Translations under genes and position numbers: made by a program
Notes under the pieces: model-generated
What the model was told of the DNA's origin: nothing
What the model saw: the letters and a program-made list of their open reading frames with translations, nothing else
The model's database searches: none
DNA from: Betaproteobacteria bacterium
GTDB lineage: Bacteria; Pseudomonadota; Gammaproteobacteria; Burkholderiales; SG8-39
Assembly: GCA_019237595.1 (NCBI GenBank)
Contig: JAFAGU010000110.1
Coordinates: forward strand, 1-5,720
Direction of reading: 5' to 3'
DNA: 5,720 nt
In this document: in pieces, positions 1-5,720 of the stretch
Layout of the letters: each line of letters opens with the position of its first letter
How positions within the stretch are numbered: the stretch's first letter is position 1

Positions 1-701
1 CGCTGCACGAGATCACGCTCGACATCCCCGAGAAGAAGGTCACTGCGTTCATCGGCCCTTCGGGCTGCGGCAAGTCGACGCTCCTACGCACCTTCAACCG
101 CATGTACTCGCTCTACCCGGACCAGCGGGCCGAGGGCGAGGTGCTGCTCGACGGCGAGAACATCCTCGCGCAGAAGCGCGATCTTTCGCTCGTCCGCGCC
201 AAGGTGGGCATGGTGTTCCAGAAGCCCACGCCCTTCCCGATGTCGATCTACGACAACATCGCCTTCGGCGTGCGGCTTTTCGAGCGGCTCTCCAAGCGCG
301 ACATGGACGATCGGGTGGAATCGGCGCTCACCCGGGCCGCGCTCTGGCAAGAGGTGAAGGGCAAGCTCCACCAGAGCGGCAACGGGCTCTCCGGCGGCCA
401 GCAGCAGCGCCTGTGCATCGCGCGCTGCATTGCGATCCAGCCTGAAGTGCTGCTCCTCGACGAGCCGTGCTCCGCCCTCGACCCGATTTCCACCGCGCGC
501 ATCGAGGAGCTCATCCACGAGCTCACGAGCGACTACACGGTGGTGATCGTCACGCACAACATGCAGCAGGCCGCGCGCGTCTCCGACTACACCGCCTACA
601 TGTACCTCGGCAACCTCGTGGAGTACGGCGCGACGGACGAGCTCTTCATCAAGCCGAAGAAGAAGGCGACCGAGGACTACATCACCGGCAGGTTCGGCTA
701 A
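1..701 (+). CDS. pstB: Phosphate ABC transporter ATP-binding protein PstB (5' end outside window)
   Basis: This is the cytoplasmic ATPase subunit that powers the PstSCA high-affinity phosphate importer. The reading frame is open from base 3, giving 232 residues before the TAA at 699-701. About 25 N-terminal residues are missing, since the family is usually near 257 aa. In window numbering, the Walker [10 protein letters not shown] lies at residues 18-26, with K24 at bases 72-74. The Q-loop of [10 protein letters not shown] follows at about residue 73, the signature LSGGQ at 129-133, Walker B VLLLDE ending in D153-E154, and the switch histidine of VTHN at about 185. The C-terminus ends in EDYITGRFG, like the E. 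coli protein. [10 protein letters not shown] and [11 protein letters not shown] are diagnostic for PstB among ABC ATPases. The ATG at 102 is internal and is not the start. The next gene is convergent, so phoU does not follow directly, as it does in enterobacteria. Identification is secure; only the start is unseen. Confidence 0.97.
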   Translation, partial: LHEITLDIPEKKVTAFIGPSGCGKSTLLRTFNRMYSLYPDQRAEGEVLLDGENILAQKRDLSLVRAKVGMVFQKPTPFPMSIYDNIAFGVRLFERLSKRDMDDRVESALTRAALWQEVKGKLHQSGNGLSGGQQQRLCIARCIAIQPEVLLLDEPCSALDPISTARIEELIHELTSDYTVVIVTHNMQQAARVSDYTAYMYLGNLVEYGATDELFIKPKKKATEDYITGRFG

Positions 702-704
702 CCC

Positions 705-725
705 GGCGGCTAGCCGCCCCGTTTT
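705..725 (+). terminator. Probable intrinsic terminator of pstB
   Basis: Three bases after the pstB stop is the perfect palindrome GGCGGCTAGCCGCC (705-718). It can fold as a five-pair GC stem with a CTAG loop. It is followed by CCG and then TTTT (722-725). The stem is short and the T-run modest, so efficiency is uncertain. Read on the minus strand, the same hairpin has no T-run behind it, so it would not clearly terminate the convergent decarboxylase transcript. Confidence 0.5.
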
Positions 726-2722
726 CAGAGCTCCTGCAGTCCTTTTGCTTCCGCGGGCTTCAGCACGCGGATGCAAGGCAGATACCCCTCGTGCACGATG
801 CCGTGCATCTCCATGCGCTTGTGTGAGTGCAGGAGCCCCGCCACGTAGTCGACGATTCTCGAGGTGATCACCTGGCCCGGCACGAGCACCGGGATGCCGG
901 GCGGGTAGGGGACGATCTGGTCGGCGCACACGCGGCCCGCGAGCCTGCGGTTCACGCGCTCCCGGTCGTCGAACACCGGCACGAGCTCGCCGCCGCAGTA
1001 GTACGCATCCCTCGGTAGGAACTTCAACTTCGTGAAAGCCGGGATTTCCGGCGTCCGGACGAGCCGCCGCGGCGCGCGGTTCTCGCGCGCGATGCGCATG
1101 AGCGCGTCGTAGAGGCGGCTCACCTTCGAGCGCGTGGTGCCGATGGTGAGGAGCAGCGTCAGCGTGTTGAAGGTCGATTTCTCGACCTGGATGTTGTAGC
1201 GCTCGAAGAGCTCGCGCTGCAGGTCGTCCGCGGTATACCCGCACCCGGAGATGTCGATCGTGACCTTGGTCGGGTCGAGGCGGATGCCGTCGTGCCGCGT
1301 CCTCTCGGGAAGAAGGTCGTCCAGCTCCAGGACGCGGAAGACCTTGGTCGAGTTGATCATCTCCTTCACTTCCGTCGCGAGCTCGAGCGTGCGCGAGAGG
1401 AGCTTGTAGCCCTCCATCACTGCCTGCTTGCGCGCCACGTCGAGGCTCGCGATGAGCCCGTATTGCGGGCTCGTCGAAGTGTGCATGTTGAAGTTCTCGC
1501 GGAAGAGGTGCCCGCGGAAGCCGGGGTCGTTGATGTGGATCATCGACGCCTGCGAGAACGCGGAGAGCACCTTGTGCGTGGATTGCGTGGCGTAGTCGGC
1601 GCCCGCCTCGAGCGCGGTGGGGCGGAATTCCGGATGGAAGCGCGCGAAGCCGTACCAGGCCTCGTCGACGATGACCTTGATCCCGGTCCGGTGCGCCGCC
1701 TCGACGATCGGCGCGAGGTCGTAGCGCAGGCCGTCGTAGGTGCAGGAGGTCAGGATCACCGCTTGCGCGTCCGGATGCCTTCTGATTTCCCGAAGGAGGT
1801 CTTTTTTCGGGACCGGCCCGTACAGGCCGTATTTCCGGTTGAGCGCTGAATCCAGGTAGATCGGGTGGGCGCCGGAGAGCACCACGCCGTGGTGCACGCT
1901 CTTGTGGCAGTTGCGGTCGAGGATGAGCTTCTCGCCGGGCGCGATCAGCGTCTGGAAGATGACCTTGTTCGCCGTGGACGTGCCGTTCGTCGCGAAGTAG
2001 GTGCGGCGCGCGCCGAAGGCCTTGGCCGCCATGGCCTGCGCCTCGGCGATGACGCCCTTGGGCTCCATGAGCGAATCGAGCATCGGCACCGACACCGAGA
2101 GGTCGGCGTCGAACACGTGCTCGCCCATGAACTCATAGAAGTCGTTCACCCAGGGGCTCCCGCGCAGCGACTCGCCGGAGGAATGCCCCGGGGTATGCCA
2201 CTGGTCCTTCGCCATCCAGACATAGTTCTTGAGCTGGTCGTAGAACGGCGTGCGCGCGCGCTCCTGGATCTGCGCGTTCAGGATGCGGTAGATGCCGCGG
2301 TAGTCGCGCTCCTCGCGGTAGAAGTAGCCGTCGACCGATTCCGTGAAGAGCTTGTCGACGACGTCGTCTTCCTTCTCCTGGGCGATCAGGATGTACACGT
2401 CGAGCTCCGGGCGGAACCGCGTGATCCGCTGGACGAGCTCCAGCGCCGACATCTGGAGCTTGCGCGGAGAGGGCTCGCCCTTTCTTGACCCGTTGCCGTT
2501 TTTCCCCGAAAGGGAGTAAAGCGTGTCATCCACCAGCACCGACTGGATGTCGCCGTCGGACTCGATGAGGGCGAGCGCTTCCTTGGCGGTGGTCACGCCG
2601 GTGAACGTGATGCCGAGCGGGTTGTCCAGCGTGCGCGCGGCGGCGTTCAGGCCCTTGACGAACTCCCGGAGCACGAGGTGCTCGTCGTTGATGACCAGGA
2701 TGCGGCTGACGGGCTTCGCCAT
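725..2722 (-). CDS. PLP-dependent Orn/Lys/Arg decarboxylase with receiver-like N-terminal domain
   Basis: This is a fold-type I basic amino-acid decarboxylase of 665 aa. The family converts lysine, arginine or ornithine to cadaverine, agmatine or putrescine plus CO2, in acid resistance or polyamine synthesis. Residues about 7-150 form a receiver-like wing domain (ILVINDE at 8-14, SVLVDD at 61-66). The PLP core includes WHTPGH (175-180), TNGTSTANK (245-253), DRNCHKS (269-275; H273 matches the PLP-stacking His), DEAW (353-356; D353 matches the pyridine-N Asp) and STHK (381-384; K384 is the Schiff-base lysine). LDPTKV (482-487) and VEK (513-515) follow. The C-terminal domain carries VPYPPGIPVLVPG (604-616). 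The start is ATG at 2722, with an in-frame TAA three codons upstream and no visible Shine-Dalgarno. It is shorter than the E. coli inducible enzymes (about 711-756 aa), mainly between K384 and LDP. Substrate cannot be assigned from the sequence. It is divergent from the DUF3579 gene. Confidence 0.92.
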   Translation of the reverse strand: MAKPVSRILVINDEHLVLREFVKGLNAAARTLDNPLGITFTGVTTAKEALALIESDGDIQSVLVDDTLYSLSGKNGNGSRKGEPSPRKLQMSALELVQRITRFRPELDVYILIAQEKEDDVVDKLFTESVDGYFYREERDYRGIYRILNAQIQERARTPFYDQLKNYVWMAKDQWHTPGHSSGESLRGSPWVNDFYEFMGEHVFDADLSVSVPMLDSLMEPKGVIAEAQAMAAKAFGARRTYFATNGTSTANKVIFQTLIAPGEKLILDRNCHKSVHHGVVLSGAHPIYLDSALNRKYGLYGPVPKKDLLREIRRHPDAQAVILTSCTYDGLRYDLAPIVEAAHRTGIKVIVDEAWYGFARFHPEFRPTALEAGADYATQSTHKVLSAFSQASMIHINDPGFRGHLFRENFNMHTSTSPQYGLIASLDVARKQAVMEGYKLLSRTLELATEVKEMINSTKVFRVLELDDLLPERTRHDGIRLDPTKVTIDISGCGYTADDLQRELFERYNIQVEKSTFNTLTLLLTIGTTRSKVSRLYDALMRIARENRAPRRLVRTPEIPAFTKLKFLPRDAYYCGGELVPVFDDRERVNRRLAGRVCADQIVPYPPGIPVLVPGQVITSRIVDYVAGLLHSHKRMEMHGIVHEGYLPCIRVLKPAEAKGLQEL

Positions 2723-2730
2723 TTGCGGTT

Positions 2731-2741
2731 ATTACTATAAT
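2731..2741. promoter_or_regulatory. Candidate bidirectional -10 element between decarboxylase and DUF3579 genes
   Basis: The 24-bp gap between the divergent starts (2723-2746) contains ATTACTATAAT, whose arms ATTA and TAAT are exactly symmetric around CTA. On the plus strand TATAAT (2736-2741) is a perfect -10 box. On the minus strand TATAGT (2739 to 2734) matches at five of six positions. Predicted transcription starts lie near 2748 (+) and 2727 (-), that is at the DUF3579 start codon and about five bases before the decarboxylase start codon. I find no good -35 box or TGn extension for either direction, so this is a sequence-based prediction only. Confidence 0.5.
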
Positions 2742-2746
2742 GAGCC

Positions 2747-3085
2747 ATGCCAGCGGACGGCGACGCCCGGGCGGCCGAGTTCGTGATCGTGGGCGTCACG
2801 CTCGACGGCAAGCCCTTCCGGCCCAGCGACTGGGCCGAGCGCCTGTGCGGGGTGATGTCGGCGTTCGGGGGCGACCACCGCATGCAGTACTCGCCCTACG
2901 TGCACCCGATCACTGCGAACGGCGTGCGCTGCGTGGTGGTCGACCAGCGGCTCGAGGAGCTCGAGCCCATGGCTTACCGCTTCCTGCTTTCCTTCGCGAA
3001 GGACAACGAGCTCAAGGTGCGGGACGGCCGCATCGCCGAGCGCACCAAGCTCGCCGAGATGCAACGGGTGGGAGATACGGCCTGA
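2747..3085 (+). CDS. DUF3579 family protein
   Basis: This is a small soluble protein of 112 aa with no signal peptide or membrane segment. I recognise it as DUF3579 from the block VIVGVTLDGKPFRPSDWAER (residues 13-32), then SPYVHP at about 49-54, CVVVDQRLEELEP in the middle, and the FAKDN segment near residue 83. The family has no established function that I know of and is found mainly in betaproteobacteria. The ATG at 2747 is the first possible start, because an in-frame TGA lies at 2741-2743. A GTG at 2783 (V13) is a less likely alternative that would begin inside the conserved domain. No Shine-Dalgarno is visible, and a perfect TATAAT ends five bases before the ATG, so the mRNA may be leaderless or nearly so. 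It is divergent from the decarboxylase gene and convergent with rpsT, so it appears to be a single-gene unit. Confidence 0.88.
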   Translation: MPADGDARAAEFVIVGVTLDGKPFRPSDWAERLCGVMSAFGGDHRMQYSPYVHPITANGVRCVVVDQRLEELEPMAYRFLLSFAKDNELKVRDGRIAERTKLAEMQRVGDTA

Positions 3086-3101
3086 GCTTTTTCGGGCAGG
3101 G

Positions 3102-3365
3102 CTACTTCATGCCCTTCAGGGCATGGGCGAGGCGGCTCTTGTGCCGGTCGCCGGCGTTGCGGTGAAGGATGCCCTTCGCGACGACGCGGTCGATGATCCG
3201 CTGCGATTCGCGCATGGTCTTCGCCGCGGCATCCTTGTTGCCGGCGGCGACCGCCTTGACGACGTTCTTGATCGCCGTGCGCACGGCGGTGCGCAGGCTC
3301 ATGTTGTGGTTGCGGCGCTCGATCGCCTGGTGCGCGCGCTTCTTGGCGGACTTGATGTTGGCCAT
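3102..3365 (-). CDS. rpsT: 30S ribosomal protein S20
   Basis: This is the primary 16S rRNA-binding protein S20 of the small ribosomal subunit. At 87 aa it has the same length as the E. coli protein. The N-terminus MANIKSAKKRAHQ is the family hallmark. The protein is lysine/arginine/alanine-rich and helical, with AAKTMRESQRIIDRVVAKG (about 47-65) and the conserved C-terminal GILHRNAGDRHKSRLA. The start is ATG at 3365 (some bacteria use UUG here). A GAGGG on the coding strand (3381 to 3377) lies 11 bases upstream, a slightly long spacing for a ribosome binding site. The stop is TAG at 3104-3102. It is divergent from murJ and convergent with the DUF3579 gene. Confidence 0.98.
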   Translation of the reverse strand: MANIKSAKKRAHQAIERRNHNMSLRTAVRTAIKNVVKAVAAGNKDAAAKTMRESQRIIDRVVAKGILHRNAGDRHKSRLAHALKGMK

Positions 3366-3395
3366 GAACCGGATTGCCCTCTGAAAAGGGGCGAA

Positions 3396-3404
3396 ATTCT
3401 AGCA
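3396..3404 (-). promoter_or_regulatory. Extended -10 promoter for rpsT
   Basis: Read on the minus strand, bases 3404 to 3396 give TGCTAGAAT, a TGn extension directly joined to a TAGAAT hexamer (five of six matches to TATAAT). The predicted start of transcription is near 3389, giving a leader of about 24 nt that includes the GAGGG ribosome binding site. A -35 box is not evident, as expected for an extended -10 promoter. The site lies in the 58-bp gap shared with murJ. Confidence 0.55.
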
Positions 3405-3413
3405 TGGACGTGC

Positions 3414-3419
3414 AGGTGA
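3414..3419 (+). promoter_or_regulatory. Shine-Dalgarno that fixes the TTG start of murJ
   Basis: AGGTGA lies four bases before the TTG at 3424. An in-frame TAG at 3400-3402 closes the frame upstream, with no ATG or GTG between that stop and the TTG. This makes TTG the only start that keeps the conserved MNLL N-terminus. A murJ promoter is not clear: TAGCAT (3400-3405) is a weak -10 candidate without a well-spaced -35. Confidence 0.6.
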
Positions 3420-3423
3420 GCCG

Positions 3424-4959
3424 TTGAACCTGCTGCGCGCCCTCGCCACGGTGAGCGGCCTGACGGTGGTGAGCCGCATCCTCGGGTATGCGCGCGATTT
3501 CGTGATCGCCCGGGCCTTCGGCGCCGGCTTCGCCACCGATGCTTTCTTCGTCGCGTTCCGCATCCCGAACCTCCTGCGGCGCTTGTTCGCGGAGGGGGCG
3601 TTTTCGCAGGCCTTCGTCCCGGTGCTCGCCCAGGCGAAGAACACGCGCGGCGAGGAGGAGGTCCGCACGCTCATCGACGGTGCGGCGACGCTGCTTTTCC
3701 TCGCGCTCGTGGTCGTCGCCGCGATCGGCATGGCGGCGGCGCCGCTCGTCGTCTACATCTCCGCGCCGGGATTCGCCTCCGACCCGGAGAAGTTCGAGCT
3801 CACCGCGACGATGCTCCGCATCACCTTCCCCTACATCGTCTTCATCGCGCTCGTCGCCTTCTCGGCGGGCGTGCTGAACACCTGGAACCGCTTTTCCGTT
3901 CCGGCCATCACGCCGGCGTTCCTCAACCTCTCGTTCATCGTCGGCGCGCTCGCCTTCGGTCGCTACTTCGAGCGGCCGGTGCTCGTGCTCGCCTGGGCCG
4001 TCTTTTTCGGCGGCGCGCTGCAGCTCGCGTTCCAGGTTCCCTTCCTCGCGAAGCTGGGCCTCCTGCCCCGCTGGCGCTTGGACTGGCGCCATCCGGGCGT
4101 GCGCCGCATCCTGAAGCTCATGGCGCCCGCGGCGTTCGGCGTGTCGATCAGCCAGGTGTCGCTGCTCATCAACACGATCTTCGCTTCCTTCCTCGTCTCG
4201 GGCAGCGTCTCGTGGCTTTACTACGCCGACCGGCTGATGGAATTTCCGGCCGGCGTGCTCGGCGTAGCACTCGGCACCATCCTGCTCCCCAGCCTGTCCA
4301 AGTACCATGCCGACGACAACCGGGAGGAATATTCCCGCCTGCTCGACTGGGGCCTGCGGCTCACCATCCTCCTCGCCGTGCCCAGCGCGGCGGCTCTCGC
4401 GGTGCTCGCCCTGCCCCTCGTGTGCGCGCTCTTCAACTACGGGCGCTTCACGGAGCAGGACGCATGGATGGTGCGCGACGCGCTCGTGGCGTACAGCGTG
4501 GGCCTGATCGGCATGATCCTCGTCAAGATCCTCGCCCCCGGCTTCTATGCGAGGCAGAACATCGTTACGCCAGTGAAGATCGGCATCTCGACGCTCTTGC
4601 TCACGCAGCTCATGAACCTCGCGTTCATCTTTCCGCTGCGCCATGCCGGCCTCGCGCTCGCAATCGGGCTGGGCGCTTGCGTCAACGCGGCGCTCCTCTT
4701 CTGGTTCCTCCGGCGCGACGGCGTGTACCTACCGCAGCCGGGGTGGCTCGTGTTCGTGCTGAAGGTCGGCGCCTCCGTGGGGTTCATGGCGATCGTGCTC
4801 TACAGCACCATGGCCGACGCGGCGTGGTGGCTTGCCGCATCGTGGAAGGCGAAGATCCCGGCGGTGCTCGGGCTCGTCGCGCTCGGCACGCTCGCGTACG
4901 CCGGCTCGCTGCTCGCCTTCGGCTTTCGCCCGCGCGACTTCTCGCGCCGCGGCGCATGA
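3424..4959 (+). CDS. murJ: Lipid II flippase MurJ (MviN)
   Basis: MurJ is an integral inner-membrane protein of the MOP exporter superfamily. It flips lipid-linked peptidoglycan precursors from the cytoplasmic to the periplasmic face. The 511 aa equal the E. coli length, with many hydrophobic segments consistent with 14 membrane helices. The N-terminus has SRILGYARD (17-25), FATDAFFVAFRIPNLLRR (36-53) and FAEGAFSQAFVPV. The central part has NTIFASF, SGSVSWLYYADRLMEFP (259-275) and LGTILLPSLSK. Charged residues R18, R24, D39, R52, D269 and R270, which line the cavity in E. coli MurJ, are all present. The APGFYARQNIVTPVK segment (371-385) precedes the C-terminal helices. Translation starts at TTG, supported by AGGTGA four bases upstream. 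The TGA stop overlaps the ATG of the next gene, suggesting one operon with coupled translation. Confidence 0.97.
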   Translation: MNLLRALATVSGLTVVSRILGYARDFVIARAFGAGFATDAFFVAFRIPNLLRRLFAEGAFSQAFVPVLAQAKNTRGEEEVRTLIDGAATLLFLALVVVAAIGMAAAPLVVYISAPGFASDPEKFELTATMLRITFPYIVFIALVAFSAGVLNTWNRFSVPAITPAFLNLSFIVGALAFGRYFERPVLVLAWAVFFGGALQLAFQVPFLAKLGLLPRWRLDWRHPGVRRILKLMAPAAFGVSISQVSLLINTIFASFLVSGSVSWLYYADRLMEFPAGVLGVALGTILLPSLSKYHADDNREEYSRLLDWGLRLTILLAVPSAAALAVLALPLVCALFNYGRFTEQDAWMVRDALVAYSVGLIGMILVKILAPGFYARQNIVTPVKIGISTLLLTQLMNLAFIFPLRHAGLALAIGLGACVNAALLFWFLRRDGVYLPQPGWLVFVLKVGASVGFMAIVLYSTMADAAWWLAASWKAKIPAVLGLVALGTLAYAGSLLAFGFRPRDFSRRGA

Positions 4960-5720
4960 GCGACCTTCGCTCGTTCGCCGCGCTCGTTTCGGACAAGAAC
5001 CCCGCCGGCGACCTCGCGCGCGCGTGCCTGATGATCGCGGAGGACGCATATCCCTCGCTTGATTCGAGCCGCTATCTCGCCGAGATCGACGCGCTCGCGG
5101 GCCGCTTGCGGGCGCGCCTGGCGACGGGAAGCATCGAAGCGCGCGTGGTCGCGCTGAACGAGCTGCTTTTCGACGAGCTCGGTTACTGGGGCAACACCGA
5201 CGACTACTACGACCCTCGCAACAGCTACCTGAACGAGGTGATCGACCGCCGCACGGGAATTCCCATCACGCTCTCGGTGCTCTACATGGAAGTCGGCCGG
5301 CGCGTCGGACTCCCGCTCGAAGGCGTCTCGTTCCCGGGCCACTTCCTCGTGCGCCTTCGCCTGCACGGCGGCATGCTGGTGCTCGATCCCTTTGCGGGCG
5401 GATCGCCGCAGTCGGAGGCGGAGCTGCGGGAGCGGCTCGAGCGCGTCATTCCCGAAGGTGCGGCGGCCGACGTGCCGGTGTCAGAGCTTCCGCTCGACCA
5501 GTTCCTCGAGCCCGCTTCGAATCGGCAGATCGTCGCGAGGGTGCTGCGCAATCTCAAGGCGATCTACCGCGAGACGGATCGACCCGAGCGCCTGCTGCAA
5601 GTGCTGAATCGCATGCTCGCGCTTTCGCCGGACTCGCCTGCGGAGCTGCGAGAGCGCGGCTTCGTCTACCAGCGCCTCGAGTGCTGGCGGCCGGCGCTCG
5701 CCGACCTCACCGCCTACCTC
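4956..5720 (+). CDS. SirB1-family transglutaminase-like/TPR protein (3' end outside window)
   Basis: An uninterrupted frame of 255 codons starts at the ATG at 4956 and leaves the window without a stop. Family members are about 270-290 aa, so most of the gene is present. I assign it to the SirB1 (transglutaminase-like core 2) family from the block NSYLNEVIDRRTGIPITLSV (89-108), then GRRVGLP (114-120), VSFPGHFLVR (124-133) and LDPFAGG (143-149). The region from about 195, with NLKAIYRE, RPERLLQVLNRML and a helical tail, looks like the start of TPR-like repeats. There is no signal peptide or membrane segment, so it is probably cytoplasmic. The start overlaps the murJ stop as ATGA, and no separate Shine-Dalgarno is seen, suggesting translational coupling. 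The biochemical role of the family is unsettled. H129 and D144 could correspond to the transglutaminase His and Asp, but the expected Cys position seems to be P103. Confidence 0.88.
   Translation, partial: MSDLRSFAALVSDKNPAGDLARACLMIAEDAYPSLDSSRYLAEIDALAGRLRARLATGSIEARVVALNELLFDELGYWGNTDDYYDPRNSYLNEVIDRRTGIPITLSVLYMEVGRRVGLPLEGVSFPGHFLVRLRLHGGMLVLDPFAGGSPQSEAELRERLERVIPEGAAADVPVSELPLDQFLEPASNRQIVARVLRNLKAIYRETDRPERLLQVLNRMLALSPDSPAELRERGFVYQRLECWRPALADLTAYL

Noticed and set aside
84..1244. A 386-codon minus-strand frame overlapping pstB and the 3' end of the decarboxylase gene.
   Set aside because: It has an Arg/Ala/His-biased composition with no motif, and it conflicts with two well-supported genes.
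1865..2488. A 207-codon plus-strand frame inside the decarboxylase gene (and a similar one at 1292-1849).
   Set aside because: Both are antisense frames over the conserved PLP domain, rich in R, V, H, L and E with no domain; they are shadows of the real gene.
3108..3125. A perfect 7-bp inverted repeat with loop TTCA at the 3' end of rpsT, considered as a shared terminator for rpsT and the DUF3579 gene.
   Set aside because: Neither direction has a T-run behind the hairpin, and the bases are explained by the conserved S20 C-terminal codons. No clear terminator is visible for either gene.
2740..3165. An ATG at 2740 opening a 141-codon plus-strand frame over the DUF3579 gene.
   Set aside because: The product is Arg/Ala-rich and unrecognisable; the frame starting at 2747 gives the clear DUF3579 protein.
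3376..3392. A short hairpin (CCCT with AGGG) that could hide the rpsT ribosome binding site, suggesting S20 autoregulation.
   Set aside because: The stem is only four pairs and the predicted transcription start near 3389 would remove part of it.
2974..4644. A 556-codon open frame on the minus strand, antisense to murJ and extending across rpsT into the DUF3579 gene.
   Set aside because: Its product is an E/R/H/A-rich low-complexity string without any recognisable domain, and it overlaps two certain genes. Long antisense frames are expected in GC-rich DNA.
1..5720. Signs of mobile elements, CRISPR repeats, tRNAs, riboswitches or integrated phage.
   Set aside because: I found no direct-repeat array, transposase or integrase motif, or tRNA-like fold, and all gaps between genes are 58 bp or less.

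Overview
This window is about 5.7 kb of GC-rich, densely packed bacterial chromosome. The protein families and their neighbourhood suggest a betaproteobacterium. The evidence is a DUF3579 protein (a family I associate mainly with betaproteobacteria), a PstB and a MurJ that closely resemble the proteobacterial forms, and divergent rpsT and murJ genes with a SirB1-type gene behind murJ. Genus cannot be fixed from the sequence alone. Almost every base is coding, and the intergenic gaps are 16 to 58 bp.

Layout: (1) bases 1-701 (+) are the 3' part of pstB, the ATPase of the phosphate importer, followed by a short GC hairpin with four T's that is a plausible terminator. (2) Bases 725-2722 (-), convergent with pstB, encode a PLP-dependent Orn/Lys/Arg decarboxylase with a receiver-like N-terminal domain. 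(3) A 24-bp divergent gap carries a symmetric AT-rich element that can be read as a -10 box in both directions. (4) Bases 2747-3085 (+) encode a DUF3579 protein. (5) Bases 3102-3365 (-) are rpsT (ribosomal protein S20), convergent with DUF3579 at a 16-bp distance. (6) A 58-bp divergent gap holds an extended -10 promoter for rpsT and the ribosome binding site of murJ. (7) Bases 3424-4959 (+) are murJ, the lipid II flippase, starting at TTG. (8) Bases 4956-5720 (+) begin a SirB1-family gene that overlaps the murJ stop (ATGA) and runs off the window.

The genes serve separate jobs: phosphate uptake, amino-acid decarboxylation (acid resistance or polyamine supply), translation, and peptidoglycan precursor export. 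Only murJ and the SirB1-family gene look co-transcribed and translationally coupled. I see no mobile element, CRISPR array, tRNA or phage gene. The window is mostly ordinary housekeeping. The points most worth a second look are the decarboxylase's receiver domain, which keeps the key acidic positions, and the shared symmetric promoter whose two genes lack visible Shine-Dalgarno sequences.
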